Positions 55,963 through 64,000 of a DNA stretch of 64,000 bases are shown piece after piece (position 1 is the first letter of the stretch; every line of letters starts with the position of its first letter). The stretch comes from Phyllobacterium sophorae (GTDB taxonomy: Bacteria; Pseudomonadota; Alphaproteobacteria; Rhizobiales; Rhizobiaceae), in assembly GCF_003010965.1 (NCBI RefSeq), contig NZ_PGGM01000013.1, positions 148,492-212,491 of the forward strand. Reading direction: 5' to 3'. The position numbers were made by a program, and so were the translations under genes. The notes under the pieces are model-generated. The model saw only the letters and a program-made list of their open reading frames with translations, had not been told where the DNA came from and did no database searches.

Positions 55963-56892
55963 ATGATGCGCAAGCTTGGATTGCTCATTATCCTGCTGGC
56001 GCTTATTGGCGGGGCCGGGTTCTGGTTCCTGACGGCTCCGTCCCATGTCGATCCGGCGCGCCTCGCGGCGGTGGCCCCGGGTGACCCGCAGCGAGGCATG
56101 AGCGTTTTCTGGCAGGGAGGCTGTGCTGCCTGCCATGCCGCACCGGGCGCCAAGGGCGATGCCCGGCTCGTGCTGGCCGGCGGTCTCAATCTCGTCACGC
56201 CGTTCGGCACGTTCGTGACGCCGAATATTTCTCCGTCCAAACAGGGCATTGGCGACTGGTCATTCGATGATCTCGCCAATGCCATGCTGGAAGGCGTCTC
56301 GCCCGGCGGCAGGCATTATTATCCGGCCTTTCCCTACACGTCCTACGCGCGGATGCAGGTGCAGGATATTGCCGACCTCCATGCTTTCCTGAAAACCCTG
56401 CCGCCGTCGGACAATGTCGCCGGGCCGCACAAGCTCGGTTTCCCGTTCAATATCAGGCGCGGGCTGGGATTGTGGAAACGCCTCTATCTGTCTCCAGAAC
56501 CCGTACTGACGATTGCCGATGCGAGCGACGCGATCAAGCGCGGGCAATATCTGGTGGAAGGCCCCGGCCATTGCGGCGAGTGCCATACGCCGCGCAATGC
56601 CATTGGTGGAATGGACAAGACCCAGTGGCTGGCGGGCGCCACGGCAGCGGAAGGCAAGGGCGTGGTTCCGAATATTACCGGCGGCGAGGGCGGCATCGAC
56701 TCGTGGTCGCAGAAGGACATCGCCTATGCGTTGGAGAGCGGCTTCACGCCGGAGTTCGATTCGCTCGGCAGCTCGATGGCTGACGTTGTCCTCAACACGG
56801 CGCACCTCGAATCCGCCGACCGTGATGCAATCGCCGCCTACCTGAAAGCGGTGCCTGCACATCCCAATGGCTATCCCGCACCCGCCAAGTGA
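55963..56892 (+). CDS. Diheme cytochrome c
   Basis: A 309-residue protein anchored by an N-terminal helix (KLGLLIILLALIGGAGFWFL). Two haem motifs: GGCAACHAAPG at about residue 60 and HCGECHTPRNA at about 205. Similar proteins are electron-transfer subunits of alcohol or aldehyde dehydrogenases (AdhB-like). ATG at 55963 or 55966. It lies 147 bp after the class II cytochrome. Confidence 0.82.
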   Translation: MMRKLGLLIILLALIGGAGFWFLTAPSHVDPARLAAVAPGDPQRGMSVFWQGGCAACHAAPGAKGDARLVLAGGLNLVTPFGTFVTPNISPSKQGIGDWSFDDLANAMLEGVSPGGRHYYPAFPYTSYARMQVQDIADLHAFLKTLPPSDNVAGPHKLGFPFNIRRGLGLWKRLYLSPEPVLTIADASDAIKRGQYLVEGPGHCGECHTPRNAIGGMDKTQWLAGATAAEGKGVVPNITGGEGGIDSWSQKDIAYALESGFTPEFDSLGSSMADVVLNTAHLESADRDAIAAYLKAVPAHPNGYPAPAK

Positions 56893-57040
56893 TTTCGCAC
56901 ACTTCGCCAAAGCAGGCATGATTTTTCCTTTACCGGCAATTGTTCGGCAATTCTGACGTCGATGGTACCGGTCGTTTGCGCCATGCTTTCCGGCAAGGTG
57001 CCCCCGGGGTGGCGCCAGGGTCATGGAAAGGGAAGCTCCA

Positions 57041-58009
57041 ATGTTGAACCGCAGACAGACACTCGCTCTCTTGGGCGGCGTTGCCGCCGCCACAGCACTG
57101 CCATTCGCCGCCCGCGCGACTTCGCAGCCCCTGAAAACATTGCGCATCGGCTGGCAGAAGAATGGTGTGCTGGCGCTGGCAAAGGGGCAGGGTGCACTGG
57201 AGAAGCGCTTCGAACAGCGCGGTATCAGCGTGAGCTGGGCGGAGTTTTCCTCTGGCCCGCCACTCCTGGAAGCGCTCGGTGCCGGTGCCATCGACTTCGG
57301 GCCGACCGGCGATGTGCCGCCGCTTTTTGCGCAGGCCGCGGGCGGGAATCTGCTCTATGCCGGAACATACAGGGGCTCACCGGCAGGATCGGCCATACTG
57401 GTCCGCAAGGATTCGCCCATCCAGTCGATCGCCGACCTCAAGGGCAAGCGCATCGCCTTCAAGCGAGGATCGAGCGCCCACAATTTCACGGTGAAAGCAC
57501 TACGTTCGGCCGGGCTTACGGTTGCGGACGTCACCGCGTCCGACCTTTCGCCTTCCGATGCGGCTGCGGCCTTCACCGCCGGCCAGATCGATGCCTGGGC
57601 GATCTGGGACCCCTATTTTGCCGTTGCCGAGAAGAGGCCGGAAACGCGGGTCCTGGCAACTGCCGAGGGTATCGTTGAATCATGGTCGTTTTTTCTCAGC
57701 AACGGTGACTTCACCGCGGCGCATGGCGATGTGCTGACGGAAGTCTTCGATGAACTGACCATCGTTGGCAGAAGCGCGCAGGAGAATCTCGACGAGACGA
57801 TCAAGACGCTTTCGAAGATCACTGGCGTGCCGGAGGACATCCAGCGCGTTGCCCTGACGCGCAAGGGTTCAGATCTTGGCAGCGTCGCCGCGATCTCTGA
57901 CGGCGCCGTCGCCTATCAACAGGCTCTGGCAGACGAGTTCTTCGATCTCAAGATCCTGCCGAAGAAGCTCAATGTCAGCGAAGTTGTCTGGAAGGGCAGG
58001 CCCGCTTAA
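57041..58009 (+). CDS. SsuA-type (aliphatic sulfonate) substrate-binding protein, orphan
   Basis: A 322-residue protein with a twin-arginine signal (LNRRQTLALLGGVAAATALP). Typical SsuA segments: RIGWQKNGVLALAKGQGAL, AIDFGPTGDVPPLFAQAAG, LKGKRIAFKRGSSAHNF and IDAWAIWDPYFA. It should bind sulfonates or similar small sulfur compounds. No permease or ATPase genes adjoin it. GGGAAGC precedes the ATG at 57041. Confidence 0.82.
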   Translation: MLNRRQTLALLGGVAAATALPFAARATSQPLKTLRIGWQKNGVLALAKGQGALEKRFEQRGISVSWAEFSSGPPLLEALGAGAIDFGPTGDVPPLFAQAAGGNLLYAGTYRGSPAGSAILVRKDSPIQSIADLKGKRIAFKRGSSAHNFTVKALRSAGLTVADVTASDLSPSDAAAAFTAGQIDAWAIWDPYFAVAEKRPETRVLATAEGIVESWSFFLSNGDFTAAHGDVLTEVFDELTIVGRSAQENLDETIKTLSKITGVPEDIQRVALTRKGSDLGSVAAISDGAVAYQQALADEFFDLKILPKKLNVSEVVWKGRPA

Positions 58010-58054
58010 GCAGCCGTCCATCAGGCTGGTCTCTCGAACAGGTCTGTGGCCATC

Positions 58055-58393
58055 CTACCGCCGTTCGCAGGCGATCGTATTGGATGTCGAGGCGATGTAT
58101 TTGCTCTGCATCGTGTAAAGCCAGCCCCGGCATTCGTCGAACGAACGGAAGCAGCGATAGGCCGAGACCGGCCAGCGTGAATCGCCGTTGGAAATGATCG
58201 GTGAGTCCATGTACCCTTGGAATCGCCCGATGATAACCCCGCTGCCACGTGGCGGCGGGCTGCAGCGCTGACCGGCATATTCGCTGACATTCTTGCGAAC
58301 TGCGGCCTGCACGTCGCCCGCATCCACGAGCGACAGTACAGGTTGCGCCAGGAAGCCAAGACCAAGCATCAGGACAAATGCGCTTCGTTTCAT
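58055..58393 (-). CDS. Small exported protein, four cysteines
   Basis: A 112-residue protein with signal peptide (MKRSAFVLMLGLGFLAQPVL). The mature part has cysteines in QRCSPPP, YRCFRSFDECRGW and IACERR, possibly two disulfides. No family is recognised. It is convergent with the SsuA-like gene. Confidence 0.62.
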   Translation of the reverse strand: MKRSAFVLMLGLGFLAQPVLSLVDAGDVQAAVRKNVSEYAGQRCSPPPRGSGVIIGRFQGYMDSPIISNGDSRWPVSAYRCFRSFDECRGWLYTMQSKYIASTSNTIACERR

Positions 58394-58508
58394 CTTAAAA
58401 TCCTCCGTCGGGATCGATTATACTGAAATTGCCGCGCGATTGCGCCTTAATTCCAGCGTTCAGATGCCAGGAACGGAGCCAGACCCGCGCAAGTTTCGGC
58501 GCGGTGGA

Positions 58509-60614
58509 TCACATTTGCGTTTTTCCCACCAGTTTCAGCGCATAGGCATAGACGTAGGCGATTTCTTCCAGCCTCGAGAAACGGCCGGAGGCGCCGGCGT
58601 GGCCCGCATCCATATTGATGCGGAAGAGCACGGGATTATCATCCGTCTTGAGCTCGCGCAGTTTTGCCACCCATTTTGCCGGTTCCCAATAGGTCACGCG
58701 CGGGTCGGTGAGGCCAGCGACGGCAAGGATCGGCGGATAATTTTGTGCGACGACATTGTCGTAGGGCGAATAGGAGGTCATGTAGGCATAATCGGTCGCC
58801 GATGTGATCGGATTGCCCCATTCGGTCCATTCCGGAGGCGTGAGCGGCAGCGTGTCGTCGAGCATCGTATTGATGACATCGACGAAGGGCACTTCCGCGA
58901 TAATGCCGCCAAAATTTTCAGGCGCCATATTGGCGATTGCACCCATCAGCATGCCGCCGGCCGAACCGCCCTGCGCAACGATGCGATCAGGGCTGCTGAA
59001 GCCCTGTTCGACGAGATGGCGCGACGCGGCGATGAAATCCGTGAACGTGTTCATCTTTTTCAGGCGCTTGCCGTTCTCATACCAGTCATAGCCCTTGTCC
59101 TTGCCGCCGCGAATGTGCGCGATGGCGTAGATGAAACCGCGATCGGCCAGCGACAGGCAATTGGTGTTGAAGCTTGCCGGGATGGTAATGCCATAGGAGC
59201 CGTAGCCATAGAGCAGGCAGGGCGCCGAACCATCGATCTTCGTATCGCGGTGATAGACGATGGAAATGGGCACGATCTCGCCGTCAGGAGCGGGTGCGAG
59301 CAGGCGGCGCGTTACATAATCGTCGGGATTGTGGCCGGATGGAACTTCCTGGGTTTTCAGGAGCGTGCGTTCACGCGTGCGCATGTTGTAGTCGTAGAGC
59401 TGCGTCGGGGTGGTCATCGACGAATAGGAGAAGCGGATGACTTCCGTATCATATTCCGCGCTGCCCTGCAGACCGAGCGCATAGGCCTCCTCATCGAAAG
59501 CAATGGAATGCTCTTCGCCGGTCTGACGGTCGCGAATGAAAATGCGCGGCAGGCCGTTCTCGCGCTCGAGCCAGACCAGATGATTCATATAAGCCGAATG
59601 TCCGAGCAGCAACCGCCCGGGCTTGTGGGCGACGACCTCGGTCCAGTTAGCCTTTTCTGGCGCTGTGACCGGCGCACTCATGATCTTGAAATCCTTGGCG
59701 CCGTCGGCATTGGTGAGGATGTAGAAGACGTCACCGCCTTCGGTCAGGCTGTATTCGATGCCCGTCTGCCGTTCCGCCACAAGTTTCGGCTCGGCGGTGG
59801 CATCGTTTGCGGGGAGAAGCCAGATCTCGGACGTTTCGTGGTCGTGCATATCGATGAAGATGAAATCGTTCAGCGTGCTGCCGCCGACGCCGAGGAAGAA
59901 GCCCGGGTCCTTTTCCTCGCGGATCAGCCGGTCCTCGCTCTCGGGCCGGCCGAGCTGGTGGTAGAACAGGCGGGACGGCCGGTGGTTGGCATCGACGCGC
60001 GTATAGTAAAAGCCGTCCGACTGGGCATTCCAGACGCCGCCGCCGGACGTGTCGCTAACTGTTTCAGCAGTGTCCTGCAATGTTTCGAGATCACGGACCT
60101 TGAGCGTGAAGAACTCCGAACCCTTGTCATCGAAACCCCAGATCATCTTGCTGTGATCGGGGGAATGATCGGCGGAGGCAAGGCGGAAATAAGCCTTGCC
60201 GTCACCTTCAAGATCGCCATCGAGCAGCATGGTCTCCGGCCCGCCGTCACGCGGCGTACGGAAGAAGCGCGGCTGCTGGCCGCCGGTCTTGTAGGATGTA
60301 CCGTAGGCAAACGGGCCATCCTTGGCAGGCACGGATGAATCATCCTCCTTGATGCGTCCCTTCATCTCGCTGAAAAGCTTTTCCTGGAGAGGTTTCGTGT
60401 CGGCCATGAGCTCCGACTGATAGGTATTTTCCGCTTCGAGGTGCGTGCGGATCGCCGGATCGAGCGTGGAGGGATCGCGAAAAACGTCCTGCCAGTTTTC
60501 TGCACGCATCCAGCCATAATTATCAACACGGGTTATGCCGTGGCGGGTATCGGAAACAGGTCTCTTCTCGGACTGCGGAGCAGGGATGCTGGAAAAACGC
60601 GACGTGCTGGTCAT
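58509..60614 (-). CDS. ptrB: Oligopeptidase B (S9A family)
   Basis: A 701-residue serine peptidase: N-terminal seven-bladed propeller and C-terminal alpha/beta-hydrolase domain. The catalytic Ser is in AQGGSAGGMLMGAIAN, and the catalytic His in MDAGHAGASGRF near the end. It cleaves after basic residues in short peptides in the cytoplasm. The ATG at 60614 (MTSTSRFSSIPAP) was chosen. The plus strand also shows a long open frame here, a shadow. Confidence 0.9.
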   Translation of the reverse strand: MTSTSRFSSIPAPQSEKRPVSDTRHGITRVDNYGWMRAENWQDVFRDPSTLDPAIRTHLEAENTYQSELMADTKPLQEKLFSEMKGRIKEDDSSVPAKDGPFAYGTSYKTGGQQPRFFRTPRDGGPETMLLDGDLEGDGKAYFRLASADHSPDHSKMIWGFDDKGSEFFTLKVRDLETLQDTAETVSDTSGGGVWNAQSDGFYYTRVDANHRPSRLFYHQLGRPESEDRLIREEKDPGFFLGVGGSTLNDFIFIDMHDHETSEIWLLPANDATAEPKLVAERQTGIEYSLTEGGDVFYILTNADGAKDFKIMSAPVTAPEKANWTEVVAHKPGRLLLGHSAYMNHLVWLERENGLPRIFIRDRQTGEEHSIAFDEEAYALGLQGSAEYDTEVIRFSYSSMTTPTQLYDYNMRTRERTLLKTQEVPSGHNPDDYVTRRLLAPAPDGEIVPISIVYHRDTKIDGSAPCLLYGYGSYGITIPASFNTNCLSLADRGFIYAIAHIRGGKDKGYDWYENGKRLKKMNTFTDFIAASRHLVEQGFSSPDRIVAQGGSAGGMLMGAIANMAPENFGGIIAEVPFVDVINTMLDDTLPLTPPEWTEWGNPITSATDYAYMTSYSPYDNVVAQNYPPILAVAGLTDPRVTYWEPAKWVAKLRELKTDDNPVLFRINMDAGHAGASGRFSRLEEIAYVYAYALKLVGKTQM

Positions 60615-60714
60615 GGAAAGTCTTTCAATAATTGCGCCGGTGGGTACGAAATATCCGCCCGGCAATCAATCTGATGTGTGTGCAAAGAGAGGTGTAGGGA
60701 AAGTTATCGCCCCG

Positions 60715-61119
60715 TCAATCCCGATCAAAGACCAAGGCGTTGCCATTCATGCAATAACGCAAGCCGGTCGGAGGGGGGCCATCCGGGAAAACATGACCAA
60801 GATGCGCATCGCAATCGGCGCATTTGATTTCTGTGCGGAGCATGCCATAGGAGCGATCTTCAACTGCGTTCACTGCATCCGGTTCGACTGGAGCGTAGAA
60901 GCTTGGCCAGCCCGTGCCCGACTCGTACTTGGTTTCAGACCGATAGAGCGGACGGTCGCAGCAGACACATTTATAAAGACCTTGCAGCTTGCTATCGAAG
61001 TTCGGGCTTGAGAAAGCGCGCTCGGTTCCATGGTTCCGGGTGATTTGATACTGCTCCGGCGTTAGCAGTTCCCGCCACTCGGCATCTGATTTCACGACCT
61101 TGAATGTTTTTGTGCTCAT
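60715..61119 (-). CDS. msrB: Peptide-methionine (R)-S-oxide reductase
   Basis: A 134-residue MsrB. Zinc-binding CVCC and CADC pairs, [10 protein letters not shown] and the catalytic cysteine in [10 protein letters not shown]. It repairs oxidised methionine. GGAG stands six bases before the ATG at 61119. It is divergent from mucR, with about 400 bp between. Confidence 0.92.
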   Translation of the reverse strand: MSTKTFKVVKSDAEWRELLTPEQYQITRNHGTERAFSSPNFDSKLQGLYKCVCCDRPLYRSETKYESGTGWPSFYAPVEPDAVNAVEDRSYGMLRTEIKCADCDAHLGHVFPDGPPPTGLRYCMNGNALVFDRD

Positions 61120-61516
61120 TGCAGGCTCCTTTTTTACACTGATGTAGGTTTCAACACTACTTGCCGCAATATCTGTTATTATAGAATGCTTGTGCGCCGA
61201 GGGATTGTTCCTCATTTTTGCCATTTTTTGTCTTAGTGGTATGGCGCAAATCGGTATCTGCGCACTCACAAGTTTTCGCACGTGCAGTCGGGCTCTGGCT
61301 TTCTTGCGTCTACCCCCGGTCGTCCATGGTTAAACTCTGCTTGCCGGACTATTTGAAATATTTCTTTCGTGAACGAAGTATTGATTTGACAAATTCAATA
61401 TGTTCCGGAATAGAATGTTACCAAAGGCGTTGGAGACTCCGTGTGTTCTCGACTTTATATTGGTGATTTTAATCTACCTACCCAAATTTCAAATTAGACG
61501 AAGGAATTGGACTTAG
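61120..61516. other. 397-base divergent intergenic region upstream of mucR
   Basis: It is more AT-rich than its surroundings. TTGACA (61386) and TAGAAT (61411), 19 bases apart, could be a sigma-70-type promoter for mucR. MucR proteins are known to repress their own genes through AT-rich sites, and several T-rich tracts here would suit that. No gene is seen. Confidence 0.4.
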
Positions 61517-61954
61517 ATGACCATGTTCGACAATTCAAACACAACTGCCAGCGATGTCCTGTTGGAACTCACGGCGGAATTGGTTGCTGCCTATGTGAGC
61601 AACAATTCGGTACCGGCCGGTGATCTGCCAGGATTGATTGCTGATGTTCATGCTGCCTTGGGCCGTGTCGGCGCCGGCGGTGAAGCAGTGGTTGCGGTAC
61701 AGGAAAAACCCAAGCCAGCTATCAATCCGAAGAAGTCTGTTGCGGACGATTACATTGTTTGCCTAGAAGATGGCAAAAAGTTCAAGTCATTGAAGCGCCA
61801 TCTGATGACACACTATAGCCTGACTCCGGAACAGTATCGTGAAAAGTGGGATCTTGATCCTTCTTATCCGATGGTTGCTCCGAACTATGCCGCTGCCCGC
61901 TCGCGCCTGGCAAAGAATATGGGCCTTGGCCGCAAGCGCAAAAAGGCCGCTTAA
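61517..61954 (+). CDS. mucR: MucR/Ros-family zinc-finger regulator
   Basis: A 145-residue global regulator. The prokaryotic C2H2 finger is in [20 protein letters not shown] and the following [20 protein letters not shown] is diagnostic. It binds AT-rich DNA and controls exopolysaccharide, motility or virulence in rhizobia and brucellae. The basic tail LGRKRKKAA is typical. A stem-loop follows. Confidence 0.93.
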   Translation: MTMFDNSNTTASDVLLELTAELVAAYVSNNSVPAGDLPGLIADVHAALGRVGAGGEAVVAVQEKPKPAINPKKSVADDYIVCLEDGKKFKSLKRHLMTHYSLTPEQYREKWDLDPSYPMVAPNYAAARSRLAKNMGLGRKRKKAA

Positions 61955-61986
61955 GTCTCGTAAGGGCTTCTCTGTATTCGACGAAG

Positions 61987-62008
61987 CGGCGCCGGGAGGC
62001 GCCGTTTT
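61987..62008 (+). terminator. Intrinsic terminator of mucR
   Basis: GGCGCC-GGGA-GGCGCC stem-loop followed by GTTTTGCGTTTG, about 35 bp past the mucR stop. Confidence 0.65.
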
Positions 62009-62130
62009 GCGTTTGCGGCGGGGGGATCGAAGGGATCATCGCTATGGCGCCGCGACGCCTGGTTCGATGATCCCGGCCGGCTTGTTTCAGCAGTCTGCTT
62101 CCCCTTATGTCCAGCTGGTCGAGGTCTCAG

Positions 62131-62418
62131 TCAGGACGATATCGAGGCTTTGAGGCTCTCAAGTGCCTGCTTCAATCCGATGTGGCGATTGAGATCGTAG
62201 CTCCAGTGTCCCTTGAAACCCTTGAGCCGTTCGCGTTCGATCAGGCGTTTGAGGCGCCTGCATATGCGTGATTTGCTCTCATCATCATGCGCAAGGACGG
62301 CATCGAGATCTTCGCCGCAAAGGAATTGAAGCGCGATCCGCTGCCTTGCCTGGTTCTGTGCCTCATCCTTCGCCGCAAGAAATGCGCTTTTCTGTTTATT
62401 CCATTCAATCGCCGACAT
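62131..62418 (-). CDS. Hypothetical small cytoplasmic protein
   Basis: A 95-residue helical, charged protein (MSAIEWNKQKSAFLAAKDEA; RRLKRLIERERLKGFKGHWS). GGAAATGG precedes the ATG. It resembles short conserved rhizobial proteins without assigned function, but I cannot name the family. It converges with mucR. Confidence 0.55.
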   Translation of the reverse strand: MSAIEWNKQKSAFLAAKDEAQNQARQRIALQFLCGEDLDAVLAHDDESKSRICRRLKRLIERERLKGFKGHWSYDLNRHIGLKQALESLKASISS

Positions 62419-62615
62419 GGTTCCATTTCCTTCCTCGTGGATCGAGGCAGTATGGTTGAAGGCGACGCATGTAGGATAAAAGTCCTATATATCTTTTCCG
62501 AAGGACAAATTACAATGAAATAACAGCGCCTTAAATGGTGAGTGGCGGAAAACTTATCCACGACCTTGATAGAGAATTTATAAGAAGATATTCCTATCAC
62601 GGAAGTGGAGCAAGA

Positions 62616-63071
62616 ATGTCCTTGAATTTCCCCCGCCTTATCCGGTCTGCAACCGAAGCCCAGGCAATGATCGACGCGCTTCGGCCGCGGCGGGGCAGGT
62701 TCAAGGCGCCTGCACCGGTCCTCGTAGACGAGGACGCGCCGATGGATGAGCGGCTTTTTCAGATCTGCGATGGTGTCGTTGATATACTTTCCACGTTCTT
62801 CAATGTCAGCGGACGTGACCTGCGTTCAAATTCACGCTGCGGACGTCCCGTTGCGCGCGTTCGGCAGATTGGCATGTATATCGCCCATGTCACCCTGGCC
62901 CTGACCATGAGCGAGGTAGGACGAGCGTTCGGCCGCGACCGGAGCACGGTCAATCATGCCTGCCATCTGATCGAGGATATGCGCGAAGAACTGGAGTTCG
63001 ACCGGATTATCCAGACGATTGAAAATATTGTCAGGACTGCCTTCGTACGTGATGGGACGGCCCGCCGATGA
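62616..63071 (+). CDS. DnaA-domain-IV-like helix-turn-helix protein
   Basis: A 151-residue protein. Its second half, RPVARVRQIGMYIAHVTLAL followed by MSEVGRAFGRDRSTVNHACHL, matches the DNA-binding domain IV of DnaA (DnaA box recognition helix with the RDHSTV-like signature, here RDRSTV). The ATPase domain is absent. It probably binds DnaA-box-like sites; a regulatory or replication-control role is inference. The ATG at 62616 has GGAG nearby; an earlier ATG at 62535 is possible. It overlaps the next gene by four bases. Confidence 0.78.
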   Translation: MSLNFPRLIRSATEAQAMIDALRPRRGRFKAPAPVLVDEDAPMDERLFQICDGVVDILSTFFNVSGRDLRSNSRCGRPVARVRQIGMYIAHVTLALTMSEVGRAFGRDRSTVNHACHLIEDMREELEFDRIIQTIENIVRTAFVRDGTARR

Positions 63072-63874
63072 CGGCTTCCCAAAGGAATGGAGCCAATCCG
63101 GCCATGACGCGCCTGCTGCGGTTTCTCGCCAAGGGGCCAGTCAGGATTGCGGAACAGGCGAACCGCGAAAAACTGATGCTCGAAAGTGGGGCTTACGGCA
63201 GTATTTCCATTGAACGCGTTGCGGTGAAATCCGTAATAAGCGATGGCCTTGGCGTCCTCCGCAATCAAAGCCTGGTGATCAGTGATGCCGGCCGGGCCCA
63301 TTTGCGCCGCCTTGAATGCGCGGACGATGCGTACGCCGCCCAGCATCGGCATATTTCCACGACCGCGATTGCCCATGAGAATGGTTTAACGCCGGTATGC
63401 ATCAACAATGCGGAATCGCCATTGGCGATGCTGCGTCGACGCAAGGATGCATCCGGGAGACAGTTGATCAGTGATGATGCTTTCACGGCCGGAGAGCGGC
63501 TGCGCTCGGATTATACGCTCGGCAACCTGATGCCGTCGATCGGTGTCGACTGGGACGTGACAGGATCCGGCACGCGCGCCAATGGTGTGCTCGAGATCAC
63601 CAATGCCGCGCTGGCTGCACGTCAGCGGGTTGAACGGGCGCTGGAGGCGGTTGGACCGGAACTCTCCGGCGTTCTCGTTGATGTCTGCTGCTTCCTGAAA
63701 GGGTTGGAGGCGATCGAGCGCGAACGGCAATGGCCGGTACGCTCGGCCAAACTTATCCTCAAAACGGCCCTGGCGGCGCTTGACCGGCACTATAATCCGG
63801 CCCCGCCGGCGCGGCGAAAGGCCCGCATCATTCATTGGGGAACGGAGGATTACCGGCCGCAGATTGGAAGCTAG
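63068..63874 (+). CDS. DUF6456 protein
   Basis: A 268-residue cytoplasmic protein of the DUF6456 family, common in Hyphomicrobiales. LVDVCCFLKGLEAIERERQWP and SAKLILKTALAALDRHY near the C terminus are its hallmark. It overlaps the DnaA-like gene (ATGA), so the two are made together. The function is unknown. Confidence 0.8.
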   Translation: MTASQRNGANPAMTRLLRFLAKGPVRIAEQANREKLMLESGAYGSISIERVAVKSVISDGLGVLRNQSLVISDAGRAHLRRLECADDAYAAQHRHISTTAIAHENGLTPVCINNAESPLAMLRRRKDASGRQLISDDAFTAGERLRSDYTLGNLMPSIGVDWDVTGSGTRANGVLEITNAALAARQRVERALEAVGPELSGVLVDVCCFLKGLEAIERERQWPVRSAKLILKTALAALDRHYNPAPPARRKARIIHWGTEDYRPQIGS

Positions 63875-63888
63875 AGTATCCGTTTTGA

Positions 63889-64000
63889 TCAAGTGGCTTT
63901 TTGGTTCCATTTTCGGTTGTCGCGCAGGAGCGCGTTGGCGAGGACGATAAGTTTTCGCATGATTGCAGTTATAGCGACCTTTGGCGGTTTTCCAGTCCCG
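63889..64000 (-). CDS. IS110-family transposase, C-terminal fragment
   Basis: The minus strand enters the window in an open frame reading GTGKPPKVAITAIMRKLIVL and then ANALLRDNRKWNQKAT before a TGA. GKPPKVAxxAxMRKLxxxxNAxLR is the conserved C terminus of IS110 transposases. Only 36 residues are in the window. It ends 15 bp after the DUF6456 stop. Whether the full element is intact lies outside the window. Confidence 0.75.
   Translation of the reverse strand, partial: GTGKPPKVAITAIMRKLIVLANALLRDNRKWNQKAT

Noticed and set aside
58293..60338. A 681-codon open frame on the plus strand
   Set aside because: It is a shadow of oligopeptidase B on the minus strand; its translation shows no domain and the minus-strand frame has full catalytic motifs.

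Overview
The window looks like a chromosomal segment of an alphaproteobacterium of the order Hyphomicrobiales (Rhizobiales), probably in the Phyllobacteriaceae/Brucellaceae/Rhizobiaceae neighbourhood. The evidence is a MucR/Ros zinc-finger regulator, a bet operon with choline sulfatase, a fused CysN/CysC, an R. etli-type asparaginase, a DUF6456 protein and many short mosaic repeats. Base composition is moderately GC-rich, apart from an AT-rich pocket near 51.85-52.3 kb. I cannot fix the genus from sequence alone.

Left part (0-12.8 kb): the 3' end of cysNC and cysQ (sulfate activation), then on the minus strand a three-gene FecCD/BtuCDF-type ABC importer (ATPase, binding protein, permease) behind a cobalamin riboswitch. 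Next is a small DUF559 nuclease gene lying inside a split copy of a dispersed repeat. After it comes a three-gene cluster of transglutaminase-DUF2126 amidoligase, circularly permuted ATP-grasp/alpha-E protein and a second transglutaminase, probably making or editing an unknown peptide.

Middle part (12.9-49 kb): a pyridoxamine-pyruvate aminotransferase-like gene leads a peptide-type ABC transporter operon that is interrupted by an opposite-strand vapBC module. Then come an SPW-repeat membrane protein, a TAT lipoprotein that looks like a divergent nitrilase, tRNA-Pro(CGG), a fused mannose-1-P guanylyltransferase/AGE epimerase and a second vapBC. The betI-betC-betA-betB operon follows, with a clear palindromic BetI operator shared with a divergent thiolase gene. 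Further on are a DUF3750 protein, asparaginase, a TAT-exported beta-helix protein, a GreA-like factor, an AbrB/Doc module, and a coupled mutA-scpA-corA unit (B12-dependent methylmalonyl-CoA mutase plus CorA). The section ends with an SDR, a DUF2267-like protein, a HerA-like ATPase, a DUF924 protein with a divergent LysR gene, an L,D-transpeptidase and a branched-chain aminotransferase.

Right part (49-64 kb): sodB; a molybdopterin-domain sensor protein coupled to a histidine kinase and separated from its likely response regulator by an AT-rich sulfotransferase gene; two small exported proteins with a duplicated leader, one made of WDRR repeats; two c-type cytochromes; an orphan SsuA-like binding protein; oligopeptidase B; msrB; mucR; a DnaA-domain-IV-like HTH protein coupled to DUF6456; and the 3' end of an IS110-type transposase running off the window.

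The most interesting signal is the dispersed mosaic repeat (five copies plus a solo terminus, all with inverted TTATCTC...GAGATAA termini and two internal hairpins). One copy is split exactly at its centre by the DUF559 nuclease gene, whose stop codon lies in repeat sequence. This suggests a nuclease-bearing parent element with gene-less derivatives. All positions and motifs were read by eye. No alignment, folding or database search was run, so family assignments rest on recognised motifs.
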